Shown here: in pieces, positions 1-9,030 of the stretch
Numbering within the stretch: position 1 is the first letter of the stretch
Layout of the letters: the number at the start of each line of letters is the position of its first letter
Source of the DNA: Saprospiraceae bacterium
Lineage (GTDB): Bacteria > Bacteroidota > Bacteroidia > Chitinophagales > Saprospiraceae
Direction of reading: 5' to 3'
Assembly: GCA_026982695.1 (NCBI GenBank)
Contig: JALSGS010000033.1
Location: 62,001-126,000 of the forward strand
DNA length: 64,000 nucleotides
Notes under the pieces: model-generated
Database searches by the model: none
What the model saw: the letters and a program-made list of their open reading frames with translations, nothing else
Told to the model about the DNA's origin: nothing
Translations under genes and position numbers: made by a program

Positions 1-1287
1 CCTTGGGCTATTGTTTACTACAAAGGACGGGAAGCCTATGTCAACTTGCTCGAGCAGCAGGGCATGCAGAACCCACATGTGGTACTCAACAACTCCATAG
101 CCCTGCTGGAATACAAATTTGCCAATGCAATCTCGAAGTTGATGAAGGGCACCAAGCCTTACATCGCCTTTACAGTAGGGCATGGTGAGCTCAATAACTT
201 GGAGCGCAAAGATTTGGTCAATCACTTGGGCCAGTATTACAACGTGGGCACCTTTGTGCTCGACAGTGCGGCTTATATTCCCGAAGAGGTGGCCGTGCTG
301 ATCGTGGCGCGCCCCACATCGCCTTTTAGTGAAAAAGACAAGTTCAAGATCGACCAATACGTGATGCGAGGGGGCAAAGTCATCTGGTTGATCGATCGCC
401 TCAATGCAGCACTCGATAGCTTGCGCGGCCGCGACGCCTTTGTACCTTTGGACTATCCGCTCAATCTGGAAGACTTATTGTTCAAATACGGCATCCGGAT
501 TGAGCCCAACTTGCTATTAGACCTCCAATGCGGGCTAATTCCACAGGTAGTGGGCATGCAAGGTGGGCAGCCACAAATCGATATGTTTAAGTGGTACTAC
601 TTTCCCGTCGTCACCCCAGACTTGGCCCATCCCATTACTAAGGGTCTCGATGGCATCTATTTGGAATTTCCCAGCACGATAGACACAACCGTGCGCATCA
701 AAACACCTGTAACGCGCACCGTATTGCTACATTCTTCGCCCTATAGTCGGGTACAATATTCGCCTGTGCGCCTCAACTTCGACATCTTGCACTATGAGCC
801 TGACCCGGAAAAATTTAGCAAAGGCCCCTATCCAGTAGCTATGTTGCTCGAGGGCGAATTCCCTTCCTTGTACGAACATCGTGTGACGGAAAAGATGCTA
901 GCAGGATTGGAAAAGATTGGCAAGCCCTTCAAGGCGCGGAGCGAGTACACGCGCATGCTGGTTGTCTCTGATGGAGATATTGCACGCAACCCCGTCAACC
1001 TCGATGGCACCATCATGCCTTTGGGCTACAATCGCTTTATGCGCTATCAATTTGCTAATCGGGATTTTTTGCTCAATGCCATCGAATATTTGCAGGACCC
1101 CGATGGCGTCATAGCTGCACGCGCCAAAGATGTGAAACTTCGCTTGCTGGACACCGTGCGCACACAAGAGGAAAAGCTCAAATGGCAATTGATCAACTTG
1201 GTCTTGCCTTTGGCTTTCCTCATCCTTCTTGGCGTAGTGTGGAATTGGTGGCGCCGTAGAAAATACGCTATACGTCAACCTGTATAG
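1..1287 (+). CDS. gldG: GldG, gliding-motility ABC-transporter auxiliary protein (5' end outside window)
   Basis: The frame is open from base 1 and ends at TAG 1285-1287, so about 428 C-terminal codons are present and the start lies upstream. The protein matches the GldG/ABC_transp_aux family, the extracytoplasmic part of the GldAFG complex linked to gliding. The visible part has the family's repeated Rossmann-like pattern (VGHGEL near codon 60, LIVARPTSPFSEKDKFKIDQ near 100) followed by 'GGKVIWLIDRLNA'. A single membrane helix lies near the C-terminus (LINLVLPLAFLILLGVVWNW), followed by a basic tail, WRRRKYAIRQPV, which fits a periplasmic domain with a C-terminal anchor. A DUF4340 gene follows 21 nt later, the usual arrangement in Bacteroidota. 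The upstream gldF or gldA cannot be seen. Assignment rests on sequence pattern and neighbour. Confidence 0.88.
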   Translation, partial: PWAIVYYKGREAYVNLLEQQGMQNPHVVLNNSIALLEYKFANAISKLMKGTKPYIAFTVGHGELNNLERKDLVNHLGQYYNVGTFVLDSAAYIPEEVAVLIVARPTSPFSEKDKFKIDQYVMRGGKVIWLIDRLNAALDSLRGRDAFVPLDYPLNLEDLLFKYGIRIEPNLLLDLQCGLIPQVVGMQGGQPQIDMFKWYYFPVVTPDLAHPITKGLDGIYLEFPSTIDTTVRIKTPVTRTVLLHSSPYSRVQYSPVRLNFDILHYEPDPEKFSKGPYPVAMLLEGEFPSLYEHRVTEKMLAGLEKIGKPFKARSEYTRMLVVSDGDIARNPVNLDGTIMPLGYNRFMRYQFANRDFLLNAIEYLQDPDGVIAARAKDVKLRLLDTVRTQEEKLKWQLINLVLPLAFLILLGVVWNWWRRRKYAIRQPV

Positions 1288-1308
1288 CTTTTTGTTAGCG
1301 TGCTAAAA

Positions 1309-2364
1309 ATGAGCATTATGCCGAAAAACCTGAGTATACTCCTTGCGCTTGCACTAATCTTGGCATTGCTTACTTGGTTTTACCAATGTGGCCCGTGGAG
1401 TGCGCGCAAGAAAAGGCAAAATTGGGATCGCGATTTCCGCATCGAGCACACCGATGCCATTGGCAAGATATTCATGGTGCGCAAAACTGATGGAGCTATC
1501 GTGACGCTTCAGCGAAAAGGGCAAGCCTGGTATGTCAATGACGAGTACAAAGCCAATCCCAATGTGGTAGATAACTTATTGGAAGCCATTAGTGGCCTTC
1601 GCGTCAAATACATCCCGCCACGCGCCGCATTAGATCACATTGTCAAGGATCTAGCCACGCGTAGTATCAAGGTGCAAATCTTTGATCGAAAAGGCCAACT
1701 GATGAAGAGCTATTACGTAGGTGGCGCACCCCCCGATGAACGCGGCACCTACATGATTATGGAAGGCGCTGAACAGCCTTATGTCATGGAGCTACCTACG
1801 GTATCGGGTAGCGTGCGCGGGCGCTACAACATCTTTAGAATTGATCGGTGGCGCGATAAGACTGTTCTTTCCATTGATCCTGCCCGCATCACTTACGTGT
1901 CGATTGATTACCCGAAGTTGCGCAACAAGTCCTTTGAGCTGAAGCGCATAGGCCAGCAATGGACCGTCGAGCCGCTGTCGGTAACTACAGCTCGAAAGTC
2001 CACACCTCCCGATCCAGGTGAAATTCAGGTGTTTTTGTCGGGCTTTCGTCAGGTATATGGCCAGAGTTATCAGAATGACTGGCCAGGGCGCGACAGCGTG
2101 CGGCAAATTTTGCCGTTTGCTCGCATCACTGTGCGCACTGCCGGCGAAGAAAAAGTCGTCACACTTTGGCCATTAGAGCAGTACGTGTCTGATCGCGATT
2201 TGCCCGTAGTGGATAAATACTTTGCCGATGTGCAGCCACCAGGCGATTTTATGATTGTGCAACATCGCCTGATCAAAAAAATTCTCTGGGCATATGATTT
2301 TTTCTTCACACAGCCGCAACAAGTCACGCAGTCGAGTAGCCGCCATACTGCTGATAGCCGTTAG
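1309..2364 (+). CDS. DUF4340 domain-containing membrane-anchored protein
   Basis: A 351-residue protein with one N-terminal membrane helix (LSILLALALILALLTWFYQ) and a long extracytoplasmic part. The repeated 'WYVNDEYKANPNVVDNLLEAI' and 'SYYVGGAPPDERGTYM' patterns are typical of DUF4340, a family of unknown biochemical role that commonly follows gldG in Bacteroidota. I chose ATG 1309; GTG 1300 and ATG 1318 are in the same frame and cannot be excluded. The 3' end overlaps the next gene by 71 nt in another frame, so the two are probably co-transcribed with gldG. A role beside the Gld ABC system is inference from gene order only. Confidence 0.82.
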   Translation: MSIMPKNLSILLALALILALLTWFYQCGPWSARKKRQNWDRDFRIEHTDAIGKIFMVRKTDGAIVTLQRKGQAWYVNDEYKANPNVVDNLLEAISGLRVKYIPPRAALDHIVKDLATRSIKVQIFDRKGQLMKSYYVGGAPPDERGTYMIMEGAEQPYVMELPTVSGSVRGRYNIFRIDRWRDKTVLSIDPARITYVSIDYPKLRNKSFELKRIGQQWTVEPLSVTTARKSTPPDPGEIQVFLSGFRQVYGQSYQNDWPGRDSVRQILPFARITVRTAGEEKVVTLWPLEQYVSDRDLPVVDKYFADVQPPGDFMIVQHRLIKKILWAYDFFFTQPQQVTQSSSRHTADSR

Positions 2365-3523
2365 TGTAGTACCTTGGGGTTTCTTTGGCCATCGCCTCAT
2401 CAATCGGCAAGCTGTGTTTACCTTGCCCACACCGCTGATTGGCTTTTTTAAAAAGCACCTGGAATACGTCACTGAGCATGCAGTAGATCCCGATGTGCGT
2501 CGGCATGCCACACCTCACGAAGCAGTACGCCATTATATCGATTTGGATCACTTTGGCTCTTGGCCATTCGAGATGATACCCCGTGCTCGCACTGATGCTT
2601 TGTTCAAGTTTTCCAGTTGGTACGTGCGCACTCCTTTGGGCGATACGCTTCAGCTGGTGCCCCCAGGCACTTTTGGACCTTACCAAGATTCCTTTCTGTT
2701 GCTGTTGCCCGATTCGAGTTTTATGGCACTTGCGCAAAAGCCTTGGCGCCAAAAGTTTGTTCATTGGGTGTTGCCCCAATACTACGAAGCTCGTTGGGTG
2801 TTGCCTGCAGACAGCCTACAGCATTGGCTCGACAGCCTCGATGTTCCCATTCAGGTGCAAGAAGCTTGGGTAGAAGATCACCTCACGCCTTATGGCATAT
2901 TGCCTTGGGCACTTGAAGATACTTATCGAAAACTCGTTGCCGCTTTCGCTCAAAAGGACGAAAGGCGCATTCTTCGGTATGCTGCTGATCTGGGCCACTA
3001 TCTTGCCGATGCGTGTGTGCCTTTACATACTACTGAAAACTACAATGGCCAACTTACAGGGCAAGAAGGCATTCACGCCTTTTGGGAGTCGCGTTTGCCT
3101 GAACTCTTTGCCGAAGAGCAATACGACCTGTTTACGGGGCAGGCCAGACTGGTACTAGATCCTTTAGCCTATTTTTGGTCATTGGTGTTGGATAGCCATC
3201 AACTGGTAAATACTGTGCTCGAGATTGAGCGCCGCGTGCGCGATTCCCTGCCATCGGATCGAGTATGGTGTACGGAGTTGCGCAACGGGCAAGCTATACG
3301 AGTGCGCTGTACTACCTTTGCGCAAGCCTATCACGAAGCTTTGAATGGCATGGTTGCACGCCAGATGCGACGTGCTATCAAAGCAGTAGGTGATTTGTGG
3401 TATACGGCCTGGTTAGAGGCGGGTTCGCCCAATTTGGGCTGGAAGGTGGAAGCCGTACCTCCACTGCCCTCAGCCCAAGACAGTGCTGAACATGCCACGC
3501 ATATTTTGCGCAAACACAATTGA
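2294..3523 (+). CDS. S1/P1-type zinc-dependent nuclease / phospholipase C family protein, exported
   Basis: A 409-residue protein with a signal sequence (residues about 14-27). The next residues are W28-G-F-F-G-H33, the spacing seen in S1/P1 nucleases, where the mature N-terminal Trp and a His five residues later bind zinc. The second metal cluster is also visible as HYLADACVPLH (H-x3-D-x5-H) and then HAFWE (H-x3-E). Family members cut single-stranded nucleic acid or phospholipids; the sequence does not tell which applies here. Likely acts in the periplasm or outside the cell. The start ATG 2294 lies inside the DUF4340 gene (71-nt overlap), but a later start would remove the signal peptide. 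It sits between gldG/DUF4340 and DUF368 and looks like part of the same operon. Confidence 0.78.
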   Translation: MIFSSHSRNKSRSRVAAILLIAVSVVPWGFFGHRLINRQAVFTLPTPLIGFFKKHLEYVTEHAVDPDVRRHATPHEAVRHYIDLDHFGSWPFEMIPRARTDALFKFSSWYVRTPLGDTLQLVPPGTFGPYQDSFLLLLPDSSFMALAQKPWRQKFVHWVLPQYYEARWVLPADSLQHWLDSLDVPIQVQEAWVEDHLTPYGILPWALEDTYRKLVAAFAQKDERRILRYAADLGHYLADACVPLHTTENYNGQLTGQEGIHAFWESRLPELFAEEQYDLFTGQARLVLDPLAYFWSLVLDSHQLVNTVLEIERRVRDSLPSDRVWCTELRNGQAIRVRCTTFAQAYHEALNGMVARQMRRAIKAVGDLWYTAWLEAGSPNLGWKVEAVPPLPSAQDSAEHATHILRKHN

Positions 3524-3554
3524 TGCTTTGCAGGCCTTCCGTATCATTGTGCAC

Positions 3555-4508
3555 ATGAAAGACAAAACATCTGTACGTACTCTTGGATTGATATGGCGCG
3601 GCATGGCAATGGGAATAGCTGAGGTGGTACCAGGCGTATCAGGCGGTACCATTGCTTTTATTACCGGCGTATATGAACAGCTGATTCTTTCTATCAAGTC
3701 ATTCGATGCGCAGTTGTTTCAGTACCTGCACAAGCGCCAGTGGCAAGCGGCTTGGCAGCATATCAACGGGCCTTTTTTATTGTACTTGCTATTGGGCATG
3801 GCAGCAGGTATGACAATAGGTGTATTTGGCGTGACGCACGTTTTGGAGCGTTATCCCCTTTTACTGTGGGCATTTTTCTTTGGCCTCATTCTTGCCTCTG
3901 TACGACCTGTAGCCCGATACGTGTCGCGCTGGACAATCGCCCAATTTGTGGGGTTGGGCTTCGGTGCAGCTGTTTCATTTTACATCACCATAGCGACACC
4001 TGCGCAGGGGATAGCCTCGGAGGGATTTATTTTTCTGTGTGGTGCTATCGCTATTTCGGCTTTGATGTTGCCTGGCATCAGTGGCAGCTTTATGCTGTTG
4101 TTGCTCGGCATGTATACTACTATCATTCCGGCAGTCAAACAAGCCTTGTCGGCATTTGATCCTGAAAGCTTGCGCATATTGTCGTTTTTTGCTGCTGGCG
4201 CCTTGGTGGGGTTGTTCAGTTTTTCTCGAGTGCTGACATGGCTATTCCGTCACTACCACGATACGACTATGGCTGTGTTGACGGGCTTTATGCTCGGCTC
4301 GCTCAATAAGCTTTGGCCGTGGAAGGAGGTGCTTTCCTGGCACGTCAATAGCAAAGGAGAGCGGGTACCTTTGCTTGAACGCAGCATATGGCCTACTCAT
4401 TACGAAGGCGATCCCCAGCTGTGGGGTGTGTTGGTGTGTATGGCCTTGGGTTTTGCATTGGTGTGGCTGTTTGAGCGCTGGAGTGCACAGCCGAAAACAT
4501 CTCCCTGA
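3555..4508 (+). CDS. DUF368 family undecaprenyl-phosphate transporter (PopT type)
   Basis: A 317-residue polytopic membrane protein with about eight hydrophobic segments. The conserved N-terminal signature GMAMGIAEVVPGVSGGT and the internal LMLPGISGSFMLLLLGMY repeat are diagnostic for DUF368. Members are known (PopT) to return undecaprenyl phosphate across the inner membrane so the lipid carrier can be reused in peptidoglycan and polysaccharide synthesis. ATG 3555 was chosen because the family signature starts soon after it; an upstream TTG at 3483 in frame would overlap the previous gene. The stop TGA shares its last base with the start of aroE (TGATG), which suggests translational coupling. 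No sign of damage. Confidence 0.87.
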   Translation: MKDKTSVRTLGLIWRGMAMGIAEVVPGVSGGTIAFITGVYEQLILSIKSFDAQLFQYLHKRQWQAAWQHINGPFLLYLLLGMAAGMTIGVFGVTHVLERYPLLLWAFFFGLILASVRPVARYVSRWTIAQFVGLGFGAAVSFYITIATPAQGIASEGFIFLCGAIAISALMLPGISGSFMLLLLGMYTTIIPAVKQALSAFDPESLRILSFFAAGALVGLFSFSRVLTWLFRHYHDTTMAVLTGFMLGSLNKLWPWKEVLSWHVNSKGERVPLLERSIWPTHYEGDPQLWGVLVCMALGFALVWLFERWSAQPKTSP

Positions 4509-5311
4509 TGGACACACATGAAGTGAAGCATCTATTTGGCCTCATTGGTTATCCGTTAGGACATTCATTTTCGGGCCGGTATTTTTCGGAGAAGTTTGCT
4601 CGCGAGGGATTCCACCACTGCCGCTATGAGTTGTTTCCCATTCCGACTATAGAAGCTTTGCCCGATCTATTGGCGCAACATGCTCACTTGCGGGGCCTTA
4701 ATGTGACGATTCCTTATAAAGAGCAAGTGTTGGCATTTGCGCAAGCAGGTGAACCTGCTGTGGAGTCTTTGGGGGCTGCCAATACATTGGTCGTCGACTC
4801 TTCGGGGCAGCTATGGGCCTACAACACCGATGTGATAGGCTTTGAGCGCTCCTTATGTGCGTGGTTGCACGAGTTGGGAGTGTCAGAGTCGGACTTTGAT
4901 CAAATCCAGGCTTTGATACTGGGTACAGGAGGTGCTGCTAAGGCAGTAAGCTTTGTGCTGCGCCAGCTACGCATCTCGTACCGGATGGTGTCGCGCAGTG
5001 CCACTCGGGGTGAGCTGATCTATGAGGAGCTCACTCCTGCTCTGCTTCAGCGCGTCCAGCTGATCGTGAATACCACGCCGTTGGGTATGGCCCCTCATGT
5101 AACGACCATCCCATCGTTGCCTATGGAGGCCATTGGTTGTTCGCATATGATTTTTGACTTGGTATATAATCCGGAAAAAACCCGACTTTTGGCAGAAGCT
5201 CAACAAAGGGGGGCGCATGTGAAAAATGGATTGGAAATGTTGTACTTGCAAGCTGAGCAATCGTGGAATATCTGGCGAGCACACCATCGCATTGAGCCAT
5301 TGGCGCAATGA
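4508..5311 (+). CDS. aroE: Shikimate dehydrogenase
   Basis: A 267-residue cytoplasmic enzyme that reduces 3-dehydroshikimate to shikimate with NADPH, step four of the shikimate pathway to aromatic amino acids. The shikimate-binding GYPLGHSFS motif is at residues 14-22. NVTIPYKE (about 64-71) carries the catalytic Lys, GAANTLV follows, and NTD (about 99-101) carries the catalytic Asp. The dinucleotide-binding loop is LGTGGAAKA (about 138-146). Length is normal for AroE. The start overlaps the DUF368 stop by one base. It is not accompanied by other aro genes here, which is common because aro genes are scattered in Bacteroidota. Confidence 0.94.
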   Translation: MDTHEVKHLFGLIGYPLGHSFSGRYFSEKFAREGFHHCRYELFPIPTIEALPDLLAQHAHLRGLNVTIPYKEQVLAFAQAGEPAVESLGAANTLVVDSSGQLWAYNTDVIGFERSLCAWLHELGVSESDFDQIQALILGTGGAAKAVSFVLRQLRISYRMVSRSATRGELIYEELTPALLQRVQLIVNTTPLGMAPHVTTIPSLPMEAIGCSHMIFDLVYNPEKTRLLAEAQQRGAHVKNGLEMLYLQAEQSWNIWRAHHRIEPLAQ

Positions 5312-5347
5312 GAAGTGCCCAAGTCAAATAGAACCAAACTTATTAGC

Positions 5348-6604
5348 ATGAATCGAATAGGTAAGCCCGTACCCGTATGGCTACAAAAACTCGACGCCCT
5401 GATCAAGAAAGTGTATGCCACAACTACACAGCCTATAGTGGACTTTAGCGATACCTCTATAGCTTTTGAGTCGCGAAGTGATGCTGAGTTGCGAAAGGTG
5501 TACTATTTGTTTCGCCTGATGAATTATCCTTGGTTGGTCAAGCTCGGATCCGCTTTGGCTATGTGGGGCATCAAGATGCACTTGCCGCTGATCGAGCAGT
5601 TCATCTTGCGCACCATTTTCCCACAGTTTGTAGGAGGGCGTACTTTGTTGGAATGCGTGCCTACTATTGAGAAGTTGTGGCAGTATGGTATTTTTTCCGT
5701 ATTGGATTATGGCGTTGAGGGTAAAACCAGCGAAGCTGATTTTAACCATACAATGAATGAAAATTTGCGTGCCCTGGAGTTTGCCGCCAGGCAGAAAAGT
5801 GTACCCGTGATCAGTACTAAAATCACGGGAATGGGGCGTTTTGAGCTACTGGCTAATATGCAGGCTGGCAAGGAACTTACAGCTGCTGAACAACAGGAAT
5901 GGGAAAACGTGCGTAAGCGCGTTGATTCCATTTGTCATGCAGCGGCGCGTTTGGGTGTGAAAGTTTTTATCGATGCGGAAGAAAGTTGGATACAAGACCC
6001 TATCGATGAGTTGGTGCACGAAATGATGGGACGCTATAATAAAGAGCGGGTAGTGGTGTACAATACTTATCAGATGTACCGCCGTGATCGCTTGGAGTTC
6101 TTGATAGCCTCGCACGAACGTGCCCAACGCGAAGGATGGATGCTTGGTGCCAAGCTCGTGCGTGGCGCTTACATGGAAAAAGAACGTGCACGTGCCCGAA
6201 AAATGGGATATGCCGATCCGATTCACCCCAACAAGGAGGCTACTGATAAGGCATACGACATGGGCATTGCTTATTGTGTGGAGCACTATGAAGAAATTGC
6301 TAGTGTCAATGCTTCACACAATGCCAAAAGTGCACTGCTCCAAGCTGAGCTCATCGCTCGGCGCAATTTACCACGTCGCCACCCACATCTGAACTTTTGC
6401 CAACTCTATGGCATGAGCGATCACATCACCTTTAATTTGGCCAAGGCAGGTTTTAACGTGGCCAAATATGTGCCGTATGGCGCTGTGCGCGATGTGATCC
6501 CTTATCTCATTCGCAGAGCCCAGGAAAATGCAAGTGTGACGGGCGACATGAGCCGAGAACTGAGCTTAGTAGTCAAAGAAATACATCGCCGTGGCATTGT
6601 TTAG
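5348..6604 (+). CDS. Proline dehydrogenase (monofunctional PutA-type, FAD-dependent)
   Basis: A 418-residue protein of the ProDH family, which oxidises proline to pyrroline-5-carboxylate using FAD in a TIM-barrel domain. The N-terminal IVDFSDTSIAFESRSDAEL segment is typical of Bacteroidota ProDH. Barrel motifs are visible: VFIDAEESWIQDP, KLVRGAYMEKER, and near the C-terminus LYGMSDHITFNLA followed by AKYVPYGAVRDVIPYLIRRA. There is no fused P5C dehydrogenase domain. ATG 5348 was preferred to GTG 5315, which would add 11 residues. The gene lies 36 nt after aroE and is probably the last of the left operon; the next gene converges with a gap of only 20 nt and no clear terminator. Confidence 0.92.
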   Translation: MNRIGKPVPVWLQKLDALIKKVYATTTQPIVDFSDTSIAFESRSDAELRKVYYLFRLMNYPWLVKLGSALAMWGIKMHLPLIEQFILRTIFPQFVGGRTLLECVPTIEKLWQYGIFSVLDYGVEGKTSEADFNHTMNENLRALEFAARQKSVPVISTKITGMGRFELLANMQAGKELTAAEQQEWENVRKRVDSICHAAARLGVKVFIDAEESWIQDPIDELVHEMMGRYNKERVVVYNTYQMYRRDRLEFLIASHERAQREGWMLGAKLVRGAYMEKERARARKMGYADPIHPNKEATDKAYDMGIAYCVEHYEEIASVNASHNAKSALLQAELIARRNLPRRHPHLNFCQLYGMSDHITFNLAKAGFNVAKYVPYGAVRDVIPYLIRRAQENASVTGDMSRELSLVVKEIHRRGIV

Positions 6605-6624
6605 CATGATGGCAGTAGGGTGTA

Positions 6625-8988
6625 TTATCGCACTTTTACCAACTGGCCATTCACTTCTTGTACGACAAATGCGCCTTTGAATCCCCTTTTCTCAGCTACT
6701 CGCGCTGCAGCACGTGCATCTTCCAAGCTGTCGAAGCCGGAGAGCAGTACGACGGTGAGCTGCCCTTTAGCTCGCTTTTCAATCACGCCTAAATCAAGCA
6801 ACTTGGATTCGTCAAAAAAGCGCATCGAGCTGAATGCACCTACTTGTACTTTGTACGGCCCCACACCAGGATTAGCTATGCGGCCTGGTGAAGCGGAAGG
6901 AGATGCGGCAGGAGGCAATGTATTAAGCTGTGGGCTTTGGGCTACGATAAATGCTTTTCGAAAGCCTCGGGCCTTGACGATCGCCAAGGCTGCTTCAGCA
7001 TCTTGCCGGAGCTCGAAGGGCCCCAAGCGCACCTTTTTCATACCTTTCTCTTCCATGACGTAAATAGGTCCCAGTGTGCCCAACTTTTTCTGAAAGGGGC
7101 TTAAGTCGGGTTGTTTATAGGCACGTACAGCAGCCAATTGGATTGCCCAGCCTCCAGAAGGTGCTGCTGGTTGGGCGGTGGATGTGGAGGGCGATGTGTT
7201 GGTTAGTGGGGTGGTGACGGGTGGTAGTGAAACAATGCCCAAGATCGATTTATCGGTGCCGTCACCAGTGTGCACTGTACGGTTTATTTCTCGGTACCCG
7301 ACCATGGAATAGCGGATCAAGTAAGAGGCGTTGGGTTGCAAGGCCAACTGATAGGAACCATCGGATTGGCTAATTACTTCTTGAAATTGCTGGCTGCGAA
7401 TGTGGGTAGCCCGAATGTGTACGCCTCCAAGTGGTTGAGTACTTTGCGCATCTACCACGCGGCCGGTATATAGATTTTTAGCATTGGTTAGTAGTATTTC
7501 TATAATGCGATCACTATTTGGAATGCTGCTGGTGAAGTTAAGAGTAGCTGGGACATAGCCTTCTTTTTGGACGATCACCTTGCATTGTATCGGTTCGACA
7601 AGTTGAAAGCTGTACATACCATTGGCATCGGTGTGATATCGTTGCTGACCACAGTTGCCAAAGTCAATCGTAGCATTGGCAATAGGCGTGCGCGTGGCCG
7701 CATCTAGCACGCGAAAAGTGAAAAGCGATCCAGCTTGGCTTACCCGATAGATGTCTTCCAAGCCTTGACCACCGGGACGATTCGAACACAAATAGCCAAT
7801 ATTGAGCACCGGATCAAAGGTCAAGCTGTAGTCGTCGTAAGTAGAATTGACACCAGGCCCCAGATTGATCAGTGTGGTAAAGCCTCGTGTGGTACGTTCG
7901 GATTTGAATAGGTCAAAGCCTCCAAAACCGGCATGCCAGTCAGAGGCAAAATACAGCGTGTTGCCTACGACGTAAGGCGTGAGTTCGTGACCCGGTGAAT
8001 TGACTACTGGACCGAGATTTTCAGGAGCCGACCAACTATTTCCTTGACGTACGCTGACGTACAAGTCGAACCCACCAAAGCCACCTGGGCGGTCTGAGGC
8101 GAAGTACAGCATCTGGCCGTCTTCAGAGAAAGCGGCAAAGCCAGTAGAATATCCCGCCATGTTGTGGGGAAAGGGATGCATGCCTGTCCACGTGCCGTCG
8201 GCAGCGACCGTGGCGATAAAGAGCGAAAGTTCTAAGCCTGCCGAAGGAATTTGTCGCGTGCCATTGACGAAGTTGTTTTTCGTAATCACTACGGTGCGCC
8301 CGTCCGGAGAAAAAGCTACAGGACCTTCGTTGAAGTGAGATGCTGGGTCTCGGTGGTAAATGGCTACGTTGCTGAGAAAACCTCTGCTGTCGCGCTGGGC
8401 GCGGAACAACAAGTTGCTTTTCTTAATCCATTCGCGCGTGTTCACTCCTTGAGGTTTGATGTCTTGTCGGGCAGAGCCAAAAACGATTTGTTGCCTGTTC
8501 AAAAAAGAAGGCCCAAAATCCGATTCGGTAGAATTGATGGCCTCTGCCACCACCTCAAAACGCGGTGGGTCATCTATGTGTTCCATGGCAAAACGACAGC
8601 TTTCGGCCATTTGGTTGGCCCACACTGGATCGACTGTGCTGTATTTGAGAAACCACTTGCGTGCTTGCTCAAATTGTCCTAAGGCCTTGAGCACATGCCC
8701 GTATTGAAGGTATACAGGTGGTGGTACTTCCTTGAACTGCACAGCTCGTTCATACCATTTGGCAGCTTCTTCCATCTGGTTGAGATGTCGATAGCAATCG
8801 GCCAGCTTATAGATAGCCTCTAGTACATTGGGGCTGCGATCCAATACGTTTTTATAAGATTGAGCAGCTAGGGAAAAGGCTTTGAGTTCGTATTGCTTGT
8901 TGGCTTTTTTTAGCCCGCGTTGGGCAAAAGCCATATGCCCACATAGGGATAGTAGCACAAAGGCAAACAGCGCAGATTTGAAATACAT
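6625..8988 (-). CDS. PorE-like envelope protein: TPR, PD40 propeller, two carboxypeptidase-regulatory domains, two SPOR domains
   Basis: A 787-residue exported protein (signal peptide 1-22, ending MAFAQ). Domain order: TPR helices about 28-125 (LEAIYKLADCYRHLNQMEEA); a PD40/WD40-like beta-propeller about 150-415 with repeated SPDGRTVVIT, FASDRPGGFGGFDLY and FASDWHAGFGGFDLF blades; two carboxypeptidase-type regulatory beta-sandwich domains about 422-495 and 505-580; a Pro/Thr/Ser linker; then two SPOR domains about 612-685 (GWAIQLAAV) and 710-787 (YKVQVGAF). The TPR, PD40 and regulatory part matches PorE, the T9SS component that normally ends in an OmpA-C peptidoglycan-binding domain. Here SPOR domains, which bind denuded peptidoglycan, stand in its place. 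ATG 8988 is favoured over TTG 9027 because it begins the signal peptide. A glycosyltransferase gene lies 42 nt upstream on the same strand. Confidence 0.85.
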   Translation of the reverse strand: MYFKSALFAFVLLSLCGHMAFAQRGLKKANKQYELKAFSLAAQSYKNVLDRSPNVLEAIYKLADCYRHLNQMEEAAKWYERAVQFKEVPPPVYLQYGHVLKALGQFEQARKWFLKYSTVDPVWANQMAESCRFAMEHIDDPPRFEVVAEAINSTESDFGPSFLNRQQIVFGSARQDIKPQGVNTREWIKKSNLLFRAQRDSRGFLSNVAIYHRDPASHFNEGPVAFSPDGRTVVITKNNFVNGTRQIPSAGLELSLFIATVAADGTWTGMHPFPHNMAGYSTGFAAFSEDGQMLYFASDRPGGFGGFDLYVSVRQGNSWSAPENLGPVVNSPGHELTPYVVGNTLYFASDWHAGFGGFDLFKSERTTRGFTTLINLGPGVNSTYDDYSLTFDPVLNIGYLCSNRPGGQGLEDIYRVSQAGSLFTFRVLDAATRTPIANATIDFGNCGQQRYHTDANGMYSFQLVEPIQCKVIVQKEGYVPATLNFTSSIPNSDRIIEILLTNAKNLYTGRVVDAQSTQPLGGVHIRATHIRSQQFQEVISQSDGSYQLALQPNASYLIRYSMVGYREINRTVHTGDGTDKSILGIVSLPPVTTPLTNTSPSTSTAQPAAPSGGWAIQLAAVRAYKQPDLSPFQKKLGTLGPIYVMEEKGMKKVRLGPFELRQDAEAALAIVKARGFRKAFIVAQSPQLNTLPPAASPSASPGRIANPGVGPYKVQVGAFSSMRFFDESKLLDLGVIEKRAKGQLTVVLLSGFDSLEDARAAARVAEKRGFKGAFVVQEVNGQLVKVR

Positions 8989-9030
8989 GGGGTTGATTTT
9001 TTGTGGTGATGATGGCAATAGGCACATACT

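Noticed and set aside
898-1278. 126-codon minus-strand frame inside gldG
   Set aside because: Opposite strand is a well-supported gene; the translated text has no family pattern or start context.
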